This document shows positions 22,911 to 30,072 of a stretch of 45,288 nt of DNA, one piece after another. The stretch spans positions 1 through 45,288 of the forward strand of contig UQVP01000007.1 of assembly GCA_900544605.1 (NCBI GenBank). The letters are read 5' to 3'. The DNA comes from an uncultured Mycoplasmatota bacterium (GTDB lineage: Bacteria; Bacillota_I; Bacilli_A; RF39; UBA660). Position 1 is the stretch's first letter; each line of letters begins with the position of its first letter. Position numbers and translations under genes: made by a program. The notes under the pieces were generated by a model that saw only the letters and a list, made by a program, of their open reading frames with translations, searched no databases and had not been told where the DNA came from.

Positions 22911-22931
22911 GTCATAGTTTAATACTATGAC
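22911..22931 (+). promoter_or_regulatory. Hairpin between precursor and biosynthetic genes
   Basis: GTCATAGT and ACTATGAC form a perfect 8-bp stem with loop TTAAT and no T run. Such hairpins often stabilise the 3' end of a precursor mRNA or lower downstream expression; that role is inference. Confidence 0.55.
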
Positions 22932-22950
22932 CTTAACAGGAGGTAAATAA

Positions 22951-24588
22951 ATGGAAAACATAAAGAGCAAAATTATACCAAATTCAATGAAAAAAGATAT
23001 AGATGTAATATTGGAACAACAGCTATTTAATGCAAACCGATATTATGCGGAATCAAATCCAAAAATCAGTGAATTGATGAATAAAGAATTGTTAAATGGT
23101 CCTGAAGTTTTTTTGAAAAGATTAAGAGACAGATGGGATTGGCATAATTTATTTTATGAACTATTATTAGAGCCATCATTTACTGATATAGTTAGAAATA
23201 GGGAAAAAGAATTATCACCGACCGAAATAGATGAGTTAATCAGAATATTTTCTACATCATGTTGTGTGGATGAAGCTACGCTTGTCATGTCAGGAGCAAT
23301 AAAGAAATATTTGGATTACAACTGTAAATTTATTTCAACAACCACTGAAGATATAAATAAAGAAGATGCTAGTCAGTTTTTAATTACTCCGCCTATCGAA
23401 ACTTTTTTTGCTCAATATCAAATTGACCATTTATTTTATATATATCTGATAAAATTTGAAAATGAAAAATCATCAAGTTTTAAAAAGAAATTATTATATA
23501 AGTATCATGCTGGTGATGAGGAAATATTTAATTCAAGGTTTAAGAAAAGATTTGAAAAGTATTTAAAATTAAATATGTCAAGGACTGAATTGTTAAAAGA
23601 AATTAAACAATATTGCATTCCAAATGAATATAAGGTGAAGCATTTTTATTTTACTTTGGAACATCCAGAAAGAAGAGCAATAAGAGATATTATTATATAT
23701 GATAATTTGAATGAGAAATTAATAGCGAGTAATTTAATTGGAATATCAGGTTTTTTATTAAGAAAAAAAATATTAGATTATTTAAATGAAAGTGAAATTT
23801 TAAAAAACAATGGATTTATATATGAATACAATAAGGAGATAATTGTTTCTGCACTTGAAAAATTAAAAGAAGAAAGGAAATGTTACATGGATAAAAATGT
23901 TAAGCCGTATAAACAAAGAGGTGACACTTGTGCAATTTGCTGTATGATGATGGTATTAGAATATTTTGGTGTGATTGAAAAAGCAAATTGGTATGATGAA
24001 AGAAGATTTTACAGGATATATGGTTCAAAATATATGAATGGAACACCATTTTCTGCAATAGCGTATCACTTTTCAAAAAGCGGTTTAGTTACAAACTTAT
24101 ATCATGAAGATGAAAATTTATTTAACAATAAAAAGAAAGCTCTATCGAGTCAAGATTTTGATTTTGCTATGGATGAGTATAAAAGCATTCTAAACAGAGC
24201 CCAATTGAAAGGAACTAACATTGTCAACGGTATTAAAATTGATTCGAAATTGATTAAACAAGAACTTGAGGATGGAAAATTGGTTGTTCTTGCAGGAGAA
24301 ATTTCCGGAGGATATCATGCTGTATTAATAACAGGTTATGAAGATGAAAAATTTATAGTATGCGATCCTTTATTTAAAAATAAGCAAGTAAGATCCGCAG
24401 AGGTAATAGATAAATTTATGAATACAAGTATAGGGAAATGGTTTATTTCTGTTAAAAACAATTCTAAAAATAAAGATAATTTATTAATGAATTTAGATGA
24501 ATTTCAAAAAACAGCAATTGATATGATGAATATAGTGAAAGAAAATGATATAAACAAAGTGAGGACAAAAGATTATGATCAAAAGTGA
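22951..24588 (+). CDS. RiPP-operon protein with C-terminal C39-like cysteine peptidase
   Basis: The 545-residue protein has an unrecognised helical N-terminal half (about 1-305) and a C39/papain-like domain. The likely catalytic residues are Cys327 in RGDTCAICCMMMVLEYFG, His456 in GYHAVLITGY and Asp472 in CDPLFKNK. C39 peptidases remove leaders of peptide natural products, usually at a Gly-Gly site. Here there is no ABC transporter part, and the candidate precursor has no GG motif, so cleavage specificity must differ. AGGAGGTAAATAA precedes the ATG. It overlaps the next gene by 14 bases. It is probably the maturation protease of the operon, or a pseudoenzyme scaffold. Confidence 0.7.
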   Translation: MENIKSKIIPNSMKKDIDVILEQQLFNANRYYAESNPKISELMNKELLNGPEVFLKRLRDRWDWHNLFYELLLEPSFTDIVRNREKELSPTEIDELIRIFSTSCCVDEATLVMSGAIKKYLDYNCKFISTTTEDINKEDASQFLITPPIETFFAQYQIDHLFYIYLIKFENEKSSSFKKKLLYKYHAGDEEIFNSRFKKRFEKYLKLNMSRTELLKEIKQYCIPNEYKVKHFYFTLEHPERRAIRDIIIYDNLNEKLIASNLIGISGFLLRKKILDYLNESEILKNNGFIYEYNKEIIVSALEKLKEERKCYMDKNVKPYKQRGDTCAICCMMMVLEYFGVIEKANWYDERRFYRIYGSKYMNGTPFSAIAYHFSKSGLVTNLYHEDENLFNNKKKALSSQDFDFAMDEYKSILNRAQLKGTNIVNGIKIDSKLIKQELEDGKLVVLAGEISGGYHAVLITGYEDEKFIVCDPLFKNKQVRSAEVIDKFMNTSIGKWFISVKNNSKNKDNLLMNLDEFQKTAIDMMNIVKENDINKVRTKDYDQK

Positions 24589-24910
24589 TTATTTATTCTA
24601 TTCGGATTATCTAAAAAACAATAAAGTTTTAAACAAAAAGATATTTATATCAAAAACGAAAAAATCTTTTTTAATTGGGCCGTTAATAGATGATGATTTT
24701 GATAATAATTCGTTTTATAAAAGGTTAATGTCTAACAGCATATACTCGATAAACATATATAAGAAAGCAGGGCGTTGCAAATGTCAGAAACTAATAAAAA
24801 AATATGGAAAACTTTTACTTAGTAATGAAGTGTTGGAAGTTTTTAATAACGGCGAAGTTACTAGGCATAAGATAATAGAAGTTCCAGGAGGATTTTATGA
24901 AAAAGAATAA
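24575..24910 (+). CDS. Small YcaO partner protein (E1-like fragment?)
   Basis: The 111-residue protein contains SFLIGPLIDDDF and a CKC pair at about residues 68-70, and ends RHKIIEVPGGFYEKE. The GP...C-x-C layout and the H..I.EVPG end recall the C-terminal portion of the E1-like partner proteins that accompany YcaO cyclodehydratases, reduced to a minimum. This is a weak match. A leader-binding (RRE) domain is not evident. It overlaps both neighbours by 14 bases, which indicates stoichiometric co-translation with the peptidase protein and YcaO. Confidence 0.5.
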   Translation: MIKSDYLFYSDYLKNNKVLNKKIFISKTKKSFLIGPLIDDDFDNNSFYKRLMSNSIYSINIYKKAGRCKCQKLIKKYGKLLLSNEVLEVFNNGEVTRHKIIEVPGGFYEKE

Positions 24911-26174
24911 ATTAATTTTGCATAGAGAAGAAATATTAAAAATCTTAGACGCGGAATATTATGGGCTTTCTGATATTTTTAGTGATAAATTTGGAATTGT
25001 CAATGCAATATTAGAAAGACATGAACTTGATAAGTATGGTTTGTTTATGTATCAATGCTTGAGTGCAAACACAAAAAGTTTGTTCAATATCAGTCGTGAT
25101 GTTTCAAGCGGTGGATTAGGGGTGAACGAGGATAAGAAAAATGCTATGACCAGTTGTTTAGCAGAGGCGTTAGAAAGATATTGTATGTCTTTTATTCCAA
25201 AAGAAGAAATTTTAACATGCAAAAAAAGTGAATTAGATAAAAACTATATTTTTTCTGATTTTGCTACATATAGTGCTGAACAATACAGAAAAACAGATGA
25301 GTTTCTAGATCCTAATTCGGATAGTATTGAATGGACTAAAATTTATGATATAGAACAAAAAGAAAAGTTTATGTATTGGCCTGCTAGTTTGATATATTTA
25401 CCATTTGACATAAATAAAGTTGTTGCTGAAACAACTTCTACAGGTATGGCTGCCGGCTTTTCTCTAAACGATTGTATAATGAGCGGTTTATTGGAATTGA
25501 TAGAGCGAGATGCACTTATGATAAATTTTATGCAAAGGTTGAACCCACCAGAAATCGATATAAACACTATAAATGGAAAAAACAAAGATTTAATTAATTT
25601 AATCAAATTAGATTATAATATTAAAATTTATAAACTATACTATGATTTTAACGTCCCAATATATTTATCACTTATATATAAGCGTAACAAAAATAAAATG
25701 CATTATGGTATTGGTGCTTGTGCAAGTTGTGATTCTGATTATGCAATAAATAAGTCATTGAAAGAATGTTTATTTACTTATTTTTACTCTTTAAATATTA
25801 TGGATGTAAGACAAAACAATCCTGATAGAATTAAAACATTATATGAACATTTTTTATATTACCAAGAAGATAATTTTGAAAAATTATTGTTTGATAGTGA
25901 TATTATTAAGTATAAAAGGGAAAATATACAATTCAAAGATATTTTGGAAGAGTTAAAATGTAATGGTATTAATGTATATTTTAAAGATTTGACTACTAGT
26001 GATATTGAAAAAACAAAAATTAAAGTTGTTAAAGTGATAGCTCCTTCTTTGATTGATTTAAATAAAAGCCATATATATCCTAGACTAGGCGCTAAAAGAT
26101 TTTTTGAGGTACCAAAGAAATTGAATTTAAAGTATAGCGATTGTTTATCATCAATGCCTCATCCATTTCCATAG
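24897..26174 (+). CDS. YcaO-domain ATP-dependent cyclodehydratase
   Basis: The 425-residue YcaO protein shows the ATP-binding motifs SSGGLGVNEDKKNAM...LAEALERYC (about 67-93) and ETTSTGMAAGFSLND...ELIERDAL (about 178-207). YcaO enzymes activate peptide backbone amides with ATP to make azolines, thioamides or amidines. The protein ends in PHPFP (421-425), the Pro-rich PxPxP tail typical of azoline-forming YcaOs, so thiazoline or oxazoline formation on the precursor Cys/Thr is the first guess. No flavin dehydrogenase is in the operon, so an azoline would not be oxidised to an azole. AGGAGGATTTT precedes the ATG. Confidence 0.9.
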   Translation: MKKNKLILHREEILKILDAEYYGLSDIFSDKFGIVNAILERHELDKYGLFMYQCLSANTKSLFNISRDVSSGGLGVNEDKKNAMTSCLAEALERYCMSFIPKEEILTCKKSELDKNYIFSDFATYSAEQYRKTDEFLDPNSDSIEWTKIYDIEQKEKFMYWPASLIYLPFDINKVVAETTSTGMAAGFSLNDCIMSGLLELIERDALMINFMQRLNPPEIDINTINGKNKDLINLIKLDYNIKIYKLYYDFNVPIYLSLIYKRNKNKMHYGIGACASCDSDYAINKSLKECLFTYFYSLNIMDVRQNNPDRIKTLYEHFLYYQEDNFEKLLFDSDIIKYKRENIQFKDILEELKCNGINVYFKDLTTSDIEKTKIKVVKVIAPSLIDLNKSHIYPRLGAKRFFEVPKKLNLKYSDCLSSMPHPFP

Positions 26175-26198
26175 AATGTAGAAAAGGAGGAAGTCTTT

Positions 26199-27197
26199 AT
26201 GAGAAATAGCAATAAAGTTTTATGTGCTTTGATAAATGAATTAAGCAAAAATATTTGCTTAACCAGTCAAACAAAAGAAAAATTAATAAACAATATTAAA
26301 AATATGATATATGAAGATGCTATAGATTATATTATCAGATTCATATATATATCAAAAAATAATGGTTTAATATCTGAGAAAGATTTTATCGTTATTTTGA
26401 ATTTGTTTTTAAATCATAATATTTATAATTCTTTGCAAGAAATTATAAATAGAATTGACTGGTTAAATAAAATGAAACTTTTTGATAATGAAATTCAATT
26501 AAAAAAGAGTCATATAGAAATTTTAGATACATTTGATAGGGTTAATATTTTATTAAATTCAATAAGTGCGGATTATTACCATACTAGTGGTATTTTAACT
26601 TATTTATTAACTAATAATGAACTTAGAAGATATCACCATGATTTAGATATTTTTATAAATGAAAATGATCTTGATAGACTAAGAAATGTGTGTAATTATT
26701 CGACTTTTGAATTTAGAGAATATCTTGGTGCAAAGGGTGAAGATGAGAAAAGAAGGACTATTAAAATATATGATAAAAAAAATAATATAATTATATCTGT
26801 ATTTGTTTTTGAAAGACTATGTGATGGTAGTGTAGTTATAAATGATTATTATTTTGACTCTAATGAAAACTTGAAAATGGACCAAGATTATAATTCAAGA
26901 AAGTGTGTAGAATTATCTTTTTCTAATGTCCCAAAAATGCATAATGGAATTGAGTATTTTTCTATAACCATTGAAGCATTATACAACTGTAAAAAAGGGA
27001 GAAGTTATAAGCATCAATACGACTGTGAAGTAATAAAAGATTTTATTGATTTTTCTTTAGAACAACAAATTGATTTGGAAAAATCATCAATAAGGCATTT
27101 TGAATTTATTGATAATCAGAAAATAATTAATGATATGGAAAGGATGTTGAATATTGAAAAAAACGAAGGTAAACAAAAGACAATTACCAAAAAATGA
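26199..27197 (+). CDS. Nucleotidyltransferase-like protein of the RiPP operon
   Basis: The 332-residue protein has a helical N-terminal region (about 1-125) and a minimal nucleotidyltransferase core: YHTSGILTYLLTNN, then RRYHHDLDIFINENDLDRL, where DLDIF supplies the paired metal-binding acids. The layout resembles the aminoglycoside/lincosamide nucleotidyltransferase superfamily. A tailored peptide could be nucleotidylated or carry a transient AMP group; a resistance or self-immunity role is also possible. AAAAGGAGGAAG precedes the ATG. The next gene starts inside its 3' end (44-base overlap). Confidence 0.65.
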   Translation: MRNSNKVLCALINELSKNICLTSQTKEKLINNIKNMIYEDAIDYIIRFIYISKNNGLISEKDFIVILNLFLNHNIYNSLQEIINRIDWLNKMKLFDNEIQLKKSHIEILDTFDRVNILLNSISADYYHTSGILTYLLTNNELRRYHHDLDIFINENDLDRLRNVCNYSTFEFREYLGAKGEDEKRRTIKIYDKKNNIIISVFVFERLCDGSVVINDYYFDSNENLKMDQDYNSRKCVELSFSNVPKMHNGIEYFSITIEALYNCKKGRSYKHQYDCEVIKDFIDFSLEQQIDLEKSSIRHFEFIDNQKIINDMERMLNIEKNEGKQKTITKK

Positions 27198-28038
27198 ATT
27201 TAGAATTTCAATAATTTCTTCTTGTAATATGCGTTGTGTATATTGCCATAATGAAGGAAATAAAAGCGTTAAAATGTTATCTATCAAAGATATAAAAAAG
27301 ATTATGGATAACGCTTATGATTTAGGTATGACTAGTGTTAGAATTACTGGTGGAGAACCATTAATTCATCCCGAAATTTTTGACATTTGTAAAATGCTTT
27401 CAGAAAAATATAAATTAAAAGTTGGAATAAATACAAATTGTGTAGAATTTGAAAAGTTATTATATATGGTTAGTGAGGGATGGATAGATAGGGTAATTGT
27501 TGGTTTGGATTATTATGATGGTCCAGTTTCAAAACAATCACCAATTGGGAAAAGTTCAAAAGAAATTTTAAATAATATATTAACATTAAAAGAAGCAAAT
27601 TGTGATGTTTCAATTTCAACGGTGTATAATAATGATTATACTAATATATATAATTTAGTTAATTGGTGCCAAACAAATCTTATTAGATTAAAAATTATTG
27701 AAATAATAAAAAATGAGATACACGAATCATCAGATAAAAATTATATTAAAATGAGGGATAATATTATAAAAGATTTTAAGTTTGATGTTAAAATTGATGA
27801 ACTAGAGGAATATAATTGCTACAAAGGTGATAAGAAAATAGTCAGTTTTTTCCCATCTTTATGTCGATTAAGAAGATGTGATTTGTGTAAAAAAATTCAT
27901 TTAAGAATAACAAGCAATGGATACATAAAACAATGTATACACTATTCTGATGGTGACAAATATATATTAGGTAATGATTGCCGAGAAAATATTATAAATG
28001 AAATTGAAAGTGATGTGAATTATCATAATGAAAAATAA
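27154..28038 (+). CDS. MoaA-like radical SAM enzyme
   Basis: The 294-residue protein has the radical SAM cluster motif C24-x3-C28-x2-C31 in SSCNMRCVYCHNEG and the GGEP motif at 66-69. A C-terminal cysteine set (Cys237, Cys242, Cys245, Cys261; CRLRRCDLC then KQC) resembles the second [4Fe-4S] cluster of MoaA. Outside a molybdopterin pathway, such twin-cluster enzymes often modify peptides or nucleotides. The MoaA role itself is unlikely, since no other molybdopterin gene is nearby. The start is a TTG at 27154 behind GGAAAGGATG, inside the preceding gene, and the end overlaps the next gene by 11 bases. Confidence 0.82.
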   Translation: MKKTKVNKRQLPKNEFRISIISSCNMRCVYCHNEGNKSVKMLSIKDIKKIMDNAYDLGMTSVRITGGEPLIHPEIFDICKMLSEKYKLKVGINTNCVEFEKLLYMVSEGWIDRVIVGLDYYDGPVSKQSPIGKSSKEILNNILTLKEANCDVSISTVYNNDYTNIYNLVNWCQTNLIRLKIIEIIKNEIHESSDKNYIKMRDNIIKDFKFDVKIDELEEYNCYKGDKKIVSFFPSLCRLRRCDLCKKIHLRITSNGYIKQCIHYSDGDKYILGNDCRENIINEIESDVNYHNEK

Positions 28039-29068
28039 AGTTTTTTGCCATGGGATTTTAAAAAATAATAATGAAGTATTAATTTTAAAACGAAGTTTTT
28101 GGGATTTATATCCAAACCAATGGGATTTACCAGGAGGGTTTAAAAAGTCTGATGAAACATATGAAGAATGTGTTATTAGAGAGTTCAAAGAAGAAACCGG
28201 ACTAGACGTTATTGTTGGAAAGCTTGTTACCATTAAAACTCAAAACTTTAATAACGAAATTATAGTTGTATTAGTATATTTGGTGGAGTGTAATAGCAAT
28301 GAAGGTATAACTCTAGATAGCGCACATGTAGACTATAAATTTTTAAATGAAAATTTACTTGTTGACGATAGTTTTGAAGGTAAACTTATTTGGTATTTAA
28401 AGGATTTAAATTTAAACGATGGGGAAATATTAAATTTAAAGAAGAATCATTTAATTAATTATCTGTTCAGTAACATAGATTTAGAAGTTGGATTTACAAA
28501 AAAACAAGCTTCATATTTAAAAAATGATATTAAAGATGATTCTAAAATTGTTTTTGTTGCATCAGACTTTGATAATTATGAAAGAAATGATAAATTTGTA
28601 AAAAAGATTCTAAAATGCTTCGAAAAAATTAATATAAGATTTACAAATTATTATATGATAGACAACCGAGTAAATAAAAAGCAAGCCAAGCATTTAATCA
28701 GAGAAACAGATGTTTTATATTTTATGGGTGGTAATCCGAAAAGTCAAATGGAGAATATAAATAGGTATAGTTTAAAAAAAATATTTAATGATTATAATGG
28801 CATAATGATAAGTGTAAGTGCTGGGGCTATGAATCAAGCTAAGAAAGTTGTGTATCTTGATGGTAGCAAAAGAATTAGTTATGTTGGAATTGGAAAGATT
28901 GATTTGTTGGTGTATCCTCATTTAAATATAAATAATATTGAAAATTTGCAAGAAATACTGACAGTAAGTAAATATACAAAAATATATTCTTTAACTAATG
29001 ATTCTTTTATAAGAATAGATGGCAAAGATATGATAATTGATGGGATCTATTACATCTTAGGTGAATAA
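28028..29068 (+). CDS. Nudix hydrolase - S51 peptidase fusion
   Basis: Residues 1-135 are a Nudix domain with a complete Nudix box: GGFKKSDE, seven residues, then REFKEETGL. Residues about 170-346 match peptidase S51 (dipeptidase E/cyanophycinase-like), with YFMGGNPKSQ and the nucleophile serine in SVSAGAMN. Nudix enzymes cut nucleoside diphosphate-linked compounds, and S51 peptidases cleave after Asp or in small peptides. The fusion suggests a nucleotide-linked peptide intermediate, made by the nucleotidyltransferase and processed here; alternatively a self-resistance enzyme. This is inference. It is the last tightly coupled gene of the operon. Confidence 0.82.
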   Translation: MKNKVFCHGILKNNNEVLILKRSFWDLYPNQWDLPGGFKKSDETYEECVIREFKEETGLDVIVGKLVTIKTQNFNNEIIVVLVYLVECNSNEGITLDSAHVDYKFLNENLLVDDSFEGKLIWYLKDLNLNDGEILNLKKNHLINYLFSNIDLEVGFTKKQASYLKNDIKDDSKIVFVASDFDNYERNDKFVKKILKCFEKINIRFTNYYMIDNRVNKKQAKHLIRETDVLYFMGGNPKSQMENINRYSLKKIFNDYNGIMISVSAGAMNQAKKVVYLDGSKRISYVGIGKIDLLVYPHLNINNIENLQEILTVSKYTKIYSLTNDSFIRIDGKDMIIDGIYYILGE

Positions 29069-29124
29069 CATATCTCTTTAAGTGAGCATCTATGCAAGAT
29101 AAAAAGAAAGGTAAAGAAGAAAAT

Positions 29125-29466
29125 ATGATTCATGAAATGAAGCTTCAACCCAAATATTTTAATTTTATATTAAATGGTACCAAAAGAATTGAAATTAGAT
29201 TAAATGATGAGAAAAGACAAACTATTAAATTGGGAGATAAAATAAAATTTTTAAAAGAGCCTAATTTAACTGAGTCTTTTGAAGCAAGAGTTGTAGGTTT
29301 ATTAAGATATAATTCATTCGAAGAAATGTTTAGTGATTATGATATTTCAATTTTAGCAGATAAATCAATGACAAAAAAAGAACTAATTTCTGTTTTAGAG
29401 CAATTTTATACTAAAGATAAACAAGAAAAATATGGTGTCTTGGGAATTAAAATTGAATTAATTTAA
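29125..29466 (+). CDS. ASCH-domain protein
   Basis: The 113-residue protein matches the ASCH (PUA-like) fold: MKLQPKYFNFILNGTKRIEIRL, broken here after LNG, then GDKIKFLKEP, a domain core and KYGVLGIKIELI. ASCH proteins are thought to bind RNA or modified nucleosides, and some are amidohydrolases of N4-acetylcytidine. I prefer the ATG at 29125, since AAAGG lies upstream. An in-frame ATG at 29092 would add 11 charged residues with a poor ribosome site. It follows the RiPP operon by 56 bases and may or may not belong to it. Confidence 0.75.
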   Translation: MIHEMKLQPKYFNFILNGTKRIEIRLNDEKRQTIKLGDKIKFLKEPNLTESFEARVVGLLRYNSFEEMFSDYDISILADKSMTKKELISVLEQFYTKDKQEKYGVLGIKIELI

Positions 29467-29498
29467 AATTATTATGTTATTAAATTATAGGAGCAAAT

Positions 29499-29981
29499 AT
29501 GAAAATAATAGAATATGAAGATAAATATTTAGAAGACGTGAAAGATTTACTAGTAGAATTAGAAGAATATATAGTCTCAATAGATAAAGATGATTTAGAT
29601 CAAGTTCATCCGGAATATAGGGAAAAAATGGCAATTTTGGATTTGAAGGAAGTTAAAAATAATAATGGCAAATGTTATGTAGCTATTGAAAATGATAAAG
29701 TAATAGGATTAATCATGGGATATGTCAGAACTTATGATAAATATGATTACTTAGATTATAAATGTCCAAAAAGTGGTAAAGTGTCAGAATTAGTTATTGC
29801 TAAAGGTACTAGAGGAAAAGGTGTTGGGCAAAAGCTCATGAACAAGATGGAAGAATATTTTAAATCAATAGGTTGTGAATATGTTTTTGTAGATGTGTTT
29901 GCATATAATGAGAATGCTATTAATTTTTATAAAAAGAATGGTTATCATGGAAGAATGATAAATAATATAAAAAAGTTATAG
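29499..29981 (+). CDS. GNAT family N-acetyltransferase
   Basis: The 160-residue protein has the GNAT fold: an N-terminal strand MKIIEYEDKYLEDV, VIGLIMGYV, the acetyl-CoA binding motif ELVIAKGTRGKGVGQKLM (about 97-114) and the C-terminal YNENAINFYKKNGYH. These enzymes acetylate amines on small molecules or proteins. The substrate is not predictable. Given the upstream peptide pathway, self-immunity is possible but unsupported. It is preceded by ATAGGAGC and followed by a terminator. Confidence 0.85.
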   Translation: MKIIEYEDKYLEDVKDLLVELEEYIVSIDKDDLDQVHPEYREKMAILDLKEVKNNNGKCYVAIENDKVIGLIMGYVRTYDKYDYLDYKCPKSGKVSELVIAKGTRGKGVGQKLMNKMEEYFKSIGCEYVFVDVFAYNENAINFYKKNGYHGRMINNIKKL

Positions 29982-30010
29982 AATTTAAGAAAATTAATTC
30001 TATTTTTTTT
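29978..30010 (+). terminator. Terminator after the GNAT gene
   Basis: ATAGAATT and AATTCTAT pair around a 10-base loop and are followed by a run of T. Confidence 0.75.
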
Positions 30011-30019
30011 GTATGTAAT

Positions 30020-30048
30020 TTGCCAAAAATAATAAAATATGCTAGAAT
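30020..30048 (+). promoter_or_regulatory. Promoter of the AMP-ligase gene
   Basis: TTGCCA (30020-30025) and TAGAAT (30043-30048) have a 17-base spacer, 24 bases before the ATG. Confidence 0.7.
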
Positions 30049-30072
30049 ACGTAGTAACTAAGGGGTGTTTAT

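Noticed and set aside
22840..29068. Transposon or integron carrying the RiPP operon
   Set aside because: No transposase, integrase, terminal inverted repeats or target duplications were found at either side; transfer is only suggested by context.
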